Shown here one piece after another: positions 24,270 through 33,021 of a stretch of DNA of 64,000 nucleotides (its first letter is position 1; each line of letters opens with the position of its first letter). The DNA lies in contig CAZVJF010000006.1 in assembly GCA_964627445.1 (NCBI GenBank), positions 62,001 to 126,000 on the forward strand, written 5' to 3'. A program made the position numbers and the translations under genes. The notes under the pieces are model-generated. The model ran no database searches. It saw nothing but the letters and a program-made list of their open reading frames with translations, and was not told where the DNA came from. This stretch comes from Luteibaculum sp964627445. Its GTDB lineage: Bacteria > Bacteroidota > Bacteroidia > Flavobacteriales_D > Luteibaculaceae.

Positions 24270-25745
24270 ATGAGCGTAAATTCACACCATAAGTTCATCA
24301 CAGAGGGGCTTACCTACGATGATGTATTGTTAGTTCCTGCGTATTCCGAAGTGTTGCCTCGCGAGGTGACCTTAAAGTCAAAGTTTTCTAGGAATATAGA
24401 GCTCCAAATGCCTGTAGTATCGGCTGCTATGGATACCGTAACCGAATCGGCCTTAGCAATAGCCATTGCGCAACAAGGCGGTATTGGGGTTATCCATAAA
24501 AACATGACCATAGAGCGCCAAGCACAAGAAGTGCGCAAAGTGAAGCGCTCTGAATCGGGTATGATTCAAGATCCCATTACTTTACCTGTAGATGCTACCG
24601 TAAAGGATGCGCTGCAAATAATGGCCGAAAATAAAATTGGTGGAATTCCTGTGGTGGCCGATGATAAAACGCTGGTAGGAATTATTACCAACAGAGATTT
24701 GCGTTTTGAAAAGGCCCCAGATCGTCCGGTTGCAGAGGTAATGACTTCAGAAAACTTGGTAACTGCCAAGAAAGCAGTAGACCTTACCGAGGCCGAGCAA
24801 ATTTTGCAAAATCATAAAATAGAAAAGCTTCCGGTAACGGATGAAAATAACAAGCTGGTAGGCTTAATTACCTTCAGAGATATTATAAAGGTCAAAGAGC
24901 ACCCGAACAGTTGCAAAGATGAATATGGTCGTTTGCGCGTTGCAGCTGCGGTTGGTGTTACCGGTGACGTTTTAGACCGTGTGGCCTTGTTAACTCAAGC
25001 CGGTGTAGACGCCATTGTTATTGATACCGCACATGGCCATAGTAAAGGGGTGCTCGATGCCCTGGCTAAAGTGAAAAAAGAATACCCCGATTTGGATGTT
25101 GTGGTTGGAAATATCGCAACAGCCGATGCTGCTAAAATGTTGGTAGAGGCTGGAGCCGATGGGGTTAAAGTAGGTATCGGTCCCGGTTCTATATGCACAA
25201 CGCGTGTTATTGCTGGGGTAGGCGTTCCTCAACTTTCGGCTGTAATGGCAGTGGCAGAAGCACTGCAAGGAACGGGAGTTCCATTAATTGCGGATGGTGG
25301 AATTCGCTATACGGGCGATATCGTTAAAGCAATAGCCGCCGGAGGCGATTGTGTTATGGTAGGATCACTATTGGCTGGAGTTGAAGAATCTCCAGGCGAA
25401 ACCATCATCTACGAAGGCCGCAAATTTAAGTCCTATAGAGGTATGGGTTCAGTAGAAGCCATGCAGAAAGGCTCTAAAGACCGCTACTTTCAAGATGCCG
25501 AAGACGACATTAAAAAGCTCGTTCCAGAAGGGATTACGGGCCGTGTCCCTTATAAAGGAAGCTTGGCCGAGGTTCTCCATCAAATTGCCGGAGGAATGCG
25601 TGCAGGAATGGGGTACACCGGTTCAGATACCATCAATCGACTGAAGTCGGCACAATTCATTAAAATCACTGCTGCGGGGGTTAAAGAGAGCCATCCGCAC
25701 GATATTGCTATAACCAGAGAAGCACCCAACTACAGTTCTATTTAA
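24270..25745 (+). CDS. guaB: Inosine-5'-monophosphate dehydrogenase
   Basis: A 491-aa enzyme that oxidises IMP to XMP with NAD, the committed step of guanine nucleotide synthesis. The catalytic loop GPGSICTTR has Cys309, and the two regulatory CBS modules occupy about residues 100-210, inserted in the barrel as usual. DGGIRYTGDIVKAIAAG and YRGMGSVEAM are further family marks. It is followed after 15 bases by periplasmic folding genes, so these may be co-transcribed. Confidence 0.97.
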   Translation: MSVNSHHKFITEGLTYDDVLLVPAYSEVLPREVTLKSKFSRNIELQMPVVSAAMDTVTESALAIAIAQQGGIGVIHKNMTIERQAQEVRKVKRSESGMIQDPITLPVDATVKDALQIMAENKIGGIPVVADDKTLVGIITNRDLRFEKAPDRPVAEVMTSENLVTAKKAVDLTEAEQILQNHKIEKLPVTDENNKLVGLITFRDIIKVKEHPNSCKDEYGRLRVAAAVGVTGDVLDRVALLTQAGVDAIVIDTAHGHSKGVLDALAKVKKEYPDLDVVVGNIATADAAKMLVEAGADGVKVGIGPGSICTTRVIAGVGVPQLSAVMAVAEALQGTGVPLIADGGIRYTGDIVKAIAAGGDCVMVGSLLAGVEESPGETIIYEGRKFKSYRGMGSVEAMQKGSKDRYFQDAEDDIKKLVPEGITGRVPYKGSLAEVLHQIAGGMRAGMGYTGSDTINRLKSAQFIKITAAGVKESHPHDIAITREAPNYSSI

Positions 25746-25760
25746 TACCCTACAACGTTT

Positions 25761-27674
25761 ATGAAAATGAAAGCGCTTTCCTTTATTACATTCCTGTGCT
25801 TATCCTTATCCATTGCGGCACAGCAAAAGGAGCAAACTGTACTTACCGTAAACAATAAAGACATTAGTTTACGGGAGTTCGAAAACGTTTTTAAAAAGAA
25901 CAATAACGATCCAGATACTTCTCCAGAAGGCTTGGATGAGTACATGGATTTGTTCATCAAGTACAAGCTGAAGGTTACCGAGGCAGAAGCTTTGGGCATG
26001 GATACCTTATCAAGCTTTAAAAAAGAATTGGCAGGATACCGTACGCAACTTGCCGCTCCATATCTTACTGACGAAGATGCATTAGATAAATTGGTGAAGC
26101 AGGCTTATGAGCACCTAAAACAAGAAGCCAATGCATCACACATTCTAATTAAAACAACAGGAACCGACACCCTAGAAGCGTACAAGCGCATTATGGAGAT
26201 CAAAAAGAAATTGGCAGACGGTGCTGATTTTGAATCCATGGCCAAAAAGTACTCCCAGGATCCCAGTGCAAAATCAAATGGCGGAGAGCTCGGGTATTTC
26301 TCTGGAATGCAAATGGTATGGCCATTTGAAAAGGCCGTGTTTGAGAGCGAGGAAGGTGCGGTAAGCGGTCCTATCAAAACAAGCTTTGGTTATCACCTGA
26401 TTAAGGTAAACGACAAAAGACCTTCGCGCGGAAAAAGAAAAACAGCACATATTCTCATCAAAACAGAAAACGTAGACTCCGCGCTAGCTGCCCAGAAAGC
26501 CGATGAGGTGTACCAACGTATCCAACAAGGGGAGTCGTTTGAGGAACTAGCCAAAAAATACTCCGATGACAAAGGGTCTGCAAAAAAAGGGGGAGTACTT
26601 CCAGAGTTTGGTGTAGGTAAAATGGTTAAAGAATACGAGCAGGCAGCGTTCGCATTGGAAAGCGAAGGCGATGTAAGCAAGCCGGTTCAATCTTCGTACG
26701 GGTACCATATCATAAAGCTTCTGGAAAAGAAAGGCGTGCCAGACTTCGAACAAGTAAAGCCTGCCATACTGAAGCGTATCAAAAAAGACGACCGGTCTCA
26801 AATAGCACGGAATTCTTTTATTAAAACGCTGAAAGAGGAATACGATTTCAAGCGCATAGACAAAAACGTAAAGCCGTTTTACAAGTGGGTAGACGATCGT
26901 GTATTTAAAGGCACCTGGGAGGTTCCAGCAAAAGTTAGCGATAAGTACGTAGCCACTTGGGCGGATACGGGTATTACGCAAAAACAATTTGCCGAGCACA
27001 TTTTTAAACTACAGCGTGAGGCTGAAAAAGAGGATATAACCTATTTTGTAGATGTTATCCTCAATAAGTTTGCCGGCGGACATCTAATAGCGTTCGAGAA
27101 CGAGCGGTTGGAAGAGAAATACCCGGAATTCAAAGCCTTGATGCAGGAGTATCGTGATGGAATTTTGTTGTTCGATTTGATGAACGAAAAAGTGTGGAAC
27201 AAGGCCATTAAAGACACCTCTGGACTCAAGCAGTTTTTTACCGAAAACCAAGATCAGTTTATGTGGAAAGAGCGAGCGGAGGCGGTTATCTACAAAAGCG
27301 AAGATGCAAAGCTCCTAAAAAAGGTGGGTAAGAAACTGCGTAAAGGGAATTCGGAGGCAGAAATTTTGGCGGAATACACCGAAGATGACAAGCTCTTAAT
27401 AACTACCGAAAGCATTTTGGAAGAAAAGGGTGAAAGCGAAATTTTAGACTTATTTCCTTGGAAGACCGGTGTTTCAGAGGTGAAAGTGCACAATGACAGA
27501 AACACATTGGTGCACATCAAAAAAATTCTTCCGGCTGGTCCCAAAACCCTCGATGAAGCGCGGGGTGCAGCCATTGCGGCATATCAAAATCACTTGGAGA
27601 AAGAGTGGCTTAACGAATTAAAAAAGAAATACAGCATAGAAGTAAATAAAGAAGTGCTGTACAGCTTGCAATAA
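25761..27674 (+). CDS. Periplasmic peptidylprolyl isomerase with two parvulin domains
   Basis: A 637-aa exported protein (signal peptide to about residue 21, SIAAQ). Two adjacent parvulin (PpiC) domains are evident, the first at about residues 125-220 (ASHILIKT...FGYHLIKV) and the second at about 225-325 (AHILIKTE...YGYHIIKLLE). The remaining 300 residues are helical and charged and carry no recognised domain. The architecture is SurA/PpiD-like and suggests chaperone and prolyl-isomerase work on outer membrane proteins in transit. It overlaps the next gene by one base (TAATG). Confidence 0.9.
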   Translation: MKMKALSFITFLCLSLSIAAQQKEQTVLTVNNKDISLREFENVFKKNNNDPDTSPEGLDEYMDLFIKYKLKVTEAEALGMDTLSSFKKELAGYRTQLAAPYLTDEDALDKLVKQAYEHLKQEANASHILIKTTGTDTLEAYKRIMEIKKKLADGADFESMAKKYSQDPSAKSNGGELGYFSGMQMVWPFEKAVFESEEGAVSGPIKTSFGYHLIKVNDKRPSRGKRKTAHILIKTENVDSALAAQKADEVYQRIQQGESFEELAKKYSDDKGSAKKGGVLPEFGVGKMVKEYEQAAFALESEGDVSKPVQSSYGYHIIKLLEKKGVPDFEQVKPAILKRIKKDDRSQIARNSFIKTLKEEYDFKRIDKNVKPFYKWVDDRVFKGTWEVPAKVSDKYVATWADTGITQKQFAEHIFKLQREAEKEDITYFVDVILNKFAGGHLIAFENERLEEKYPEFKALMQEYRDGILLFDLMNEKVWNKAIKDTSGLKQFFTENQDQFMWKERAEAVIYKSEDAKLLKKVGKKLRKGNSEAEILAEYTEDDKLLITTESILEEKGESEILDLFPWKTGVSEVKVHNDRNTLVHIKKILPAGPKTLDEARGAAIAAYQNHLEKEWLNELKKKYSIEVNKEVLYSLQ

Positions 27675-28516
27675 TGAGACAGCTGCTTGCTTTTACATGT
27701 GCCACACTGGTTTTTTCCTCTTGTATATTTACCAATACCGCAGATAAGGGTGCAGTAGTTGCTAGGGTAAACGAGCACATTCTTTACCAAGGCGATGTAC
27801 CCACATCCATTACAGTAGGACTAACCCGCGATGACAGTGCTCGCGTAGTGAAATCGTACATAGAAGGTTGGGTAAAGGAGCGGGTATTGGTGCAGAAGGC
27901 GGAACAAAACCTTAGCGTAGACGAGGAAGACCTAGAAGATAGAATCCAGGCCTATCGTAATTCTCTGCTGGTTTTTGAATATGAGCGTGCTCTGGTGCAG
28001 TCACGACTGGATACAGGAGTTAGCGCAGAAAACATTGCGGCCTACCACAACGAGCATCAAACCGCCTTTATCTTGCAAGAGCCAGCATACCGGTTTTACT
28101 ACATATACTTTCCATCGGCACAGCACGATGCATATAAGGTGAGGAAAGCGCTAGAAAGTAAGGACCCAGTAAAAATTGAAGAGCTAAAGGCCTACGGATT
28201 AGGGTATGGAGCTACTTTTTACTTTGAAGATGAAAGTTGGCTCACAAAATCTAGCCTAATACAAACCGTAGGAACACGTATTGAGGATGCTATACTGGAT
28301 AGCAACAACCCGTTAAAAGTTCTAAAGGATGATAATGCCGTGCAATACCTCTATATCTTGGACAAAAAAGAGGTTGGCGAGATTGCTCCGCTGAGTTTGG
28401 TAGAAAACGAAATCCGATCCAAGATAATAAACGATCGCAAGTTTAAGTTAATCAACAAAATGCGAAACGACCTCTTCAATGAGGCTCTCAACAATAAAGA
28501 TGCAGAAATTTATTAG
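27674..28516 (+). CDS. Lipoprotein related to SurA-type chaperones, lacking a parvulin domain
   Basis: A 280-aa protein with a lipobox (FSSC, Cys at residue 17), so probably anchored in the periplasmic face of a membrane. After the Cys there is VVARVNEHILYQGDVPTSI, like the N-terminal chaperone segment of SurA/PpiD proteins (ARVNGEVI...D), followed by a helical region. No parvulin motif is visible. It is embedded between two parvulin proteins with overlaps on both sides (1 and 17 bases), so the three are made together. Confidence 0.78.
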   Translation: MRQLLAFTCATLVFSSCIFTNTADKGAVVARVNEHILYQGDVPTSITVGLTRDDSARVVKSYIEGWVKERVLVQKAEQNLSVDEEDLEDRIQAYRNSLLVFEYERALVQSRLDTGVSAENIAAYHNEHQTAFILQEPAYRFYYIYFPSAQHDAYKVRKALESKDPVKIEELKAYGLGYGATFYFEDESWLTKSSLIQTVGTRIEDAILDSNNPLKVLKDDNAVQYLYILDKKEVGEIAPLSLVENEIRSKIINDRKFKLINKMRNDLFNEALNNKDAEIY

Positions 28517-29867
28517 TAGCTATAGCCTTCTTCTTATCCTTTTTTTGGCCGTAGCAACCCCGCTTTTCTCGCAAGATGAAGATAGCGCACAGTACCAAAT
28601 TCTCGATGAGATAATTGCTGTGGTAGGCGGAGAGGTAATTATAGCCTCCGAATTAAAAGACCAAAAGGTGCAGTACTCCGAGCAGTACGGCATTCCAGCT
28701 AAGGACTGTGTTGTTTTTGAGCAACTACTCAACCAAAAACTGTTTCTCCACAATGCCAAAATAGACAGTGTAGAGGTGTCTGGCGATCAGGTAGAATCGG
28801 AGATGGATCGTAGAATGCGCTACTTTATCCAGCAGATTGGAAGTGAAAAAAAACTGGAAGAGTTCTATGGAAAGTCCATCGTACAGTTAAAGAAAGAATT
28901 CCGAGAACTGATTCGCGAACAACTGCTTATTCAATCGCTGCAACAACAAGTGAGTAGTGAGTTTAGCATAACTCCTGCCGAGGTAAAGGAGTTTTACGAA
29001 AACATACCCAAGGACAGCCTACCGCTAGTGAACTCACAAATAGAAGTGGCGCAGTTGGTTATCCTTCCAGAGGTTAGCAATAGCGAACGTAGGAGAGCGC
29101 GTAAAAAACTAGAAGACATCCGAAAAGAAATTAAAGAAGGAAAAGATTTTGCAACCCAAGCCGTTTTGTACTCCGATGATCCTGGATCTGCGGCCAAAGG
29201 TGGGGATTTAGGCATGGTGGACAAAGGACAGTTTGTGCCCGAGTTTGATGCCGTGGCACTCTCTTTACAGGATGGTGAACTCTCCACCATTTTCGAGTCT
29301 CAATTTGGTTTTCACCTCATGCAAATGCTAGAGCGTAGGGGCGAAAAGTATAGGGCAAGACACATTTTGGTAAAGCCCAAAATTTCTTCATTCGACCGTA
29401 AAAAAGCAAAGGATCTCATCGATTCGCTGTACAATGTGTTACAGGATGAACCCGACCGCTTTACCGAGTTAGTTTTGGAGTATTCACAAGACGAGGAAAC
29501 AAAAAATTCGGGTGGAATTCTATTAAATCGCAACACCGGTACGCCTCGTTTGGATATGGGAGAAATCGATGGCCAACTGTTTTACGTAGTAGATAACTTG
29601 GAAAAAGGAGATATCTCCGAACCATCGATGTACACCACAAACCAGGGTAAAGAAGGATATCGTATTGTAAAGCTGCTGGAGCGTTCGGCTCCCCATAAGG
29701 CCAATTTAAAAGACGATTACCAAACCCTGCAAGAGGCGGCATCAGCGGATTTAAGGGCCAATGCACTAGAAGACTACATCAAACGTAAAATAGCAACCAC
29801 ATTTGTAAGAATCAATCCAGAGTATCAGAATTGCGACTTTAATTACAACTGGTTAAAAGACAAATAA
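28500..29867 (+). CDS. SurA-like peptidylprolyl isomerase
   Basis: A 455-aa exported protein. I chose the ATG at 28500 because a signal peptide (MQKFISSYSLLLILFLAVAT to about residue 24) begins there; an upstream ATG at 28479 would add seven residues. The SurA N-terminal domain (DEIIAVVGGEVIIASELKDQ) is followed by two parvulin-type domains, at about residues 175-275 (AQLVILPE...FGFHLMQMLE) and 280-400 (ARHILVKP...YRIVKLLE). It is expected to chaperone unfolded outer membrane proteins through the periplasm. Third member of the folding operon. Confidence 0.88.
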   Translation: MQKFISSYSLLLILFLAVATPLFSQDEDSAQYQILDEIIAVVGGEVIIASELKDQKVQYSEQYGIPAKDCVVFEQLLNQKLFLHNAKIDSVEVSGDQVESEMDRRMRYFIQQIGSEKKLEEFYGKSIVQLKKEFRELIREQLLIQSLQQQVSSEFSITPAEVKEFYENIPKDSLPLVNSQIEVAQLVILPEVSNSERRRARKKLEDIRKEIKEGKDFATQAVLYSDDPGSAAKGGDLGMVDKGQFVPEFDAVALSLQDGELSTIFESQFGFHLMQMLERRGEKYRARHILVKPKISSFDRKKAKDLIDSLYNVLQDEPDRFTELVLEYSQDEETKNSGGILLNRNTGTPRLDMGEIDGQLFYVVDNLEKGDISEPSMYTTNQGKEGYRIVKLLERSAPHKANLKDDYQTLQEAASADLRANALEDYIKRKIATTFVRINPEYQNCDFNYNWLKDK

Positions 29868-29869
29868 TT

Positions 29870-30844
29870 ATGGCAGCGTCCTCAGCTACAACAGACCCAA
29901 AAGAACAAGTACACTATTTCCTGGAAAAAACGCATGCGTTAAAGCAGGAGTTAGCCAAGGTTATTGTAGGGCAGGACGATGTGATACAGCAAGTGTTGAT
30001 ATCCATTTTTAGCAAAGGACACTGCTTGTTAGTGGGGGTGCCAGGTTTGGCCAAGACTTTGCTGGTAAACAGTATTTCGGAGGCACTTGGACTAAGCTTT
30101 AACCGGATTCAATTTACTCCCGATTTAATGCCTTCAGACATTACGGGATCCGAGATTTTAGATGAAAATAAGCAGTTCAAGTTTATCGAGGGACCCATTT
30201 TTGCCAACGTGGTTTTAGCGGATGAAATAAACCGAACGCCCCCGAAAACACAGAGTGCACTCCTAGAGGCCATGCAAGAAAAGCGGGTTACTTATGGAGG
30301 GAAAAGCCTCAACTTGCCGAATCCATTTTTTGTGCTCGCTACACAAAACCCTATAGAGCAGGAAGGTACTTATCCGTTGCCTGAGGCGCAGTTAGACCGC
30401 TTTATGTTTAACATTTGGGTGGACTATCCTTCCATATCGGAAGAGTTAGAAATTGTAAAGCGTACTACTGGAGCCACCCAGACCAAAATTAACCCCGTAT
30501 TAAACGAGCAGGAGATTTTGGAAGCCCAGGAGTTGGTGCGTAAAATACCGGTTACAGATACGGTCATGCAGTATGCCGTAGAGCTTGCGGCAAATACCCG
30601 TTTGGTAGATTACGGTAGTGAGCTGGCTAAGAAGTACTTGTCATGGGGTGCAGGGCCCAGAGCATCGCAGTATTTGGTGCTAGGAGCAAAAGCCCATGCC
30701 ATGATTAACGGAAAGTTTGCACCCGATATCGAAGATGTGCAGGCGGTAGCGCTTCCAGTGCTACGTCACCGAATTATCCTGAACTACAAAGCCGAAGCGG
30801 ATGGCTATAGTATAGAGCGCATCGTGAATGAGCTTATGATGTAG
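29870..30844 (+). CDS. MoxR-family AAA ATPase
   Basis: A 324-aa ATPase with Walker A GVPGLAKT at residues 56-63, Walker B VVLADE at 114-119 and the sensor segment FVLATQNPIEQEGTYPLPEAQLDRF. MoxR proteins act as chaperone-like ATPases, often with VWA-domain and DUF58 partners. Those partners are not next to it here; the only VWA protein in the window is 25 kb away. The gene is two bases after surA-like gene and probably ends the operon, being convergent with a minus-strand oxidase gene. Confidence 0.92.
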   Translation: MAASSATTDPKEQVHYFLEKTHALKQELAKVIVGQDDVIQQVLISIFSKGHCLLVGVPGLAKTLLVNSISEALGLSFNRIQFTPDLMPSDITGSEILDENKQFKFIEGPIFANVVLADEINRTPPKTQSALLEAMQEKRVTYGGKSLNLPNPFFVLATQNPIEQEGTYPLPEAQLDRFMFNIWVDYPSISEELEIVKRTTGATQTKINPVLNEQEILEAQELVRKIPVTDTVMQYAVELAANTRLVDYGSELAKKYLSWGAGPRASQYLVLGAKAHAMINGKFAPDIEDVQAVALPVLRHRIILNYKAEADGYSIERIVNELMM

Positions 30845-30848
30845 CAAC

Positions 30849-31802
30849 TTAAGGCCAGTTATTCACAGAGGCCTTTACGCTGTGGTAATCTTCCATTAAA
30901 TCCTCCAGCACTTGCTTTGCGGGCTTCAGCGTGTTTACGGTAGATATAATTTGTCCAATTTCTAATTCTCCATCCTGTAGGTTACCTTCCAACATGCCCA
31001 ATTTGGCGCGACCTTTTCCCAGTGCATTTTTCAACGTTTCTGGCGAAGCCCCCTTTATTTCCAACCGTTTAATGTCTTGGTAGAAATTGTTTTTCAAGAG
31101 CCGGACTGGATTTAATGCTTTCATGCAGAGCTCGGTACTCCCCGAACCTGCTTCAATAAGGGCCTGCTTGTAGTTAATATGTACAGAAGACTCCTCAGTC
31201 GGTACGAAGAGCGAACCCACTTGCACTGCACTGGCTCCCAGAGCAAAAGCTGCGGCCATGGCGGCACCGCTACCAATTCCACCCGCGGCAATTACAGGTA
31301 TTTTTAGTTGATTTCTCAATTCTTGTAGCAGTACCAAGGTGGTCGTTTCTTCCCTGCCGTTGTGTCCACCAGCCTCAAAACCCTCCGCTATGACAGCATC
31401 CACACCAGCTTCTTGTGCTTTTAGGGCAAATTTTAAGCTACTCACAACATGGAAAACACGCGCTCCGTTTTTTTGTAAAAGTTTTGTGTAAGTTTTAGGA
31501 TTTCCTGCCGATGTAATAACCACAGGAACCTGATTCTCATCAAGTATACGGAGCTGATCTTCAACGTGTTTGTACAATAAAGGGAGGTTTACGGCAAAAG
31601 GTAAATCGGGTTTTTGGAGACTTTTTTTGAGTTGTACTAGATGCTCGTTTAGCAGGTTAGCTTGCATGCTTCCACCGCCAACTACACCCAAACCACCGTT
31701 ATTTGAAACTGCACTGGCCAATTTCCAACCCGAAGTCCAAACCATCCCAGCTTGGATTATCGGATATTTCGTACCAGTCACCGCATTATATTTTGTGTCC
31801 AT
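30849..31802 (-). CDS. Nitronate monooxygenase / FMN-dependent oxidoreductase family
   Basis: A 317-aa TIM-barrel flavoprotein of the nitronate monooxygenase/FabK superfamily. Marks are YPIIQAGMVWTSGWKLASAVSNNGGLGVVGGG at the N terminus, EGFEAGGHNG (FMN-site and catalytic His region) at about residue 140 and VIAAGGIGSGAAMAAAFALGASAVQVGSLF. The superfamily includes both nitronate-detoxifying enzymes and FabK-type enoyl reductases, and the sequence alone does not settle which. It stands alone between converging and diverging genes. Confidence 0.85.
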   Translation of the reverse strand: MDTKYNAVTGTKYPIIQAGMVWTSGWKLASAVSNNGGLGVVGGGSMQANLLNEHLVQLKKSLQKPDLPFAVNLPLLYKHVEDQLRILDENQVPVVITSAGNPKTYTKLLQKNGARVFHVVSSLKFALKAQEAGVDAVIAEGFEAGGHNGREETTTLVLLQELRNQLKIPVIAAGGIGSGAAMAAAFALGASAVQVGSLFVPTEESSVHINYKQALIEAGSGSTELCMKALNPVRLLKNNFYQDIKRLEIKGASPETLKNALGKGRAKLGMLEGNLQDGELEIGQIISTVNTLKPAKQVLEDLMEDYHSVKASVNNWP

Positions 31803-31842
31803 TAATTTAATCAGTTAAATTAACCCCAAAGTCAAAAAGACT

Positions 31843-31850
31843 TATGTTTG
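31843..31850 (+). promoter_or_regulatory. -7 box TATGTTTG of the outer membrane protein gene
   Basis: An exact TAnnTTTG match, 33 bases before the start codon at 31884. Confidence 0.5.
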
Positions 31851-31883
31851 TGTTTGTAACCTAAAAGCCCCAAAGCTACCGGA

Positions 31884-32843
31884 ATGAAAGAAAAGTTACT
31901 TTATCTAGCCTTATGTGCCTTCAGCTTCTTGATTATTGTTCCTAGCCAGACCCAGGCTCAAAACTACAGATTAGAGGCGGGTTTGCGTTTGGGAGGTGCC
32001 AATTATCTTGGAGATATTGGAGGTAAATTCCTACCGAGACGCGATTTTGTAGCAGACATGAAGCTACGTGCAACAGGCCCTTCTGCGGGTATTTTTGTAC
32101 GCTATGCAATTACGCCACGCATTAATGTTAGCGGCCATTATCAGTGGGGACGTATCGGTGGCGGAGATAGTCTGAGCACCAACCCGGGGCGGAATAGAAG
32201 AAACCTGAGCTTTCAAAACAACATATTCGAGGCAGGAGCAACGGCAGAGTTTGAGTTTTATGAAAATTACAATGTGGGACGCAATCGTAGATATCGTGTA
32301 GATTTTGCATCTTTTGCTTTCATAGGTGTTGGTTTCTTTACGCACAATCCAACCACGGAAATTAGAGAAACGATTAACGGCCAGACATTTACAGGAGTGG
32401 TAGATCTGGCTCCGCTACAAACGGAGGGAGTTGCCTACGAATTGTCTGGATTGGCTTTAAATCTTGGTTTTGGAGTGCACTGGACCATAGATAGAAATTA
32501 CCGAATTGGAGCAAGGCTCGGTGTGCGTACTACGCAAACGGATTATTTGGATGACATCAGTACCGAATACAAAGATCCACGTACTTTTCCCTCCACACCA
32601 GAAGGGGAACTGGCAAAGGCATTGGCATGGAGGCAAGATGAACTGGATGAGGGTCGGGAATACCCAAATGAATCTAGAGAGCCTCGAGGGAACCCCAATT
32701 ATGATGACTCGTATGTATTTGCCACGTTAAATTTCTCCTATGTGTTTAAAGGTAAGGGTGGTAAATTCAAAAAAGGATTCCACAACGGGTATCGTAGAAG
32801 TGGTGGCAGCAGAAGCAGACGCTCACGATTCTTCTCTTTCTAG
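31884..32843 (+). CDS. DUF6089-like outer membrane beta-barrel protein
   Basis: A 319-aa exported protein with a signal peptide (about residues 1-25, QTQAQ). The mature part begins NYRLEAGLRLGGANYLGDIGG, a pattern of the DUF6089 barrel family of Bacteroidota, and alternating strands with aromatic residues continue to FVFATLNFSYVFKG. The last 30 residues are very basic and rich in Gly, Ser and Arg (KGGKFKKGFHNGYRR...), ending in Phe. Its role is unknown. A very long hairpin follows the gene. Confidence 0.78.
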   Translation: MKEKLLYLALCAFSFLIIVPSQTQAQNYRLEAGLRLGGANYLGDIGGKFLPRRDFVADMKLRATGPSAGIFVRYAITPRINVSGHYQWGRIGGGDSLSTNPGRNRRNLSFQNNIFEAGATAEFEFYENYNVGRNRRYRVDFASFAFIGVGFFTHNPTTEIRETINGQTFTGVVDLAPLQTEGVAYELSGLALNLGFGVHWTIDRNYRIGARLGVRTTQTDYLDDISTEYKDPRTFPSTPEGELAKALAWRQDELDEGREYPNESREPRGNPNYDDSYVFATLNFSYVFKGKGGKFKKGFHNGYRRSGGSRSRRSRFFSF

Positions 32844-32867
32844 GCTCGGAAATAAATACATTTAGAC

Positions 32868-32914
32868 ATAAAGAAAGCGGCTTGCATCCATTGATGCAAG
32901 CCGCTTTCTTTTTA
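32868..32914 (+). terminator. Long hairpin terminator after the outer membrane protein gene
   Basis: A perfect 19-bp stem (32870-32888 with 32893-32911) with a 4-base loop, followed by a few T residues. It is unusually long for a terminator and could also protect the mRNA end. Confidence 0.8.
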
Positions 32915-32969
32915 AAGGAAGTTGCGAAGGCATTCCTAATTAGGAGAACACGGGTTAAAATACATAGCA

Positions 32970-33002
32970 CAAAAAAAGCCCTGACACTTGCCAGGGCTTT
33001 AA
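32970..33002 (-). terminator. Terminator of gapdh
   Basis: Stem AAAGCCCTG (32975-32983) with CAGGGCTTT (32992-33000); the A run at 32971-32977 is the T run for minus-strand transcription, 20 bases after the gapdh stop. Confidence 0.75.
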
Positions 33003-33021
33003 TAAGTACTTTGAAAGAATC

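Noticed and set aside
29870..30844. MoxR-BatA-type operon
   Set aside because: The only VWA protein in the window is 25 kb away and no DUF58 gene is adjacent.
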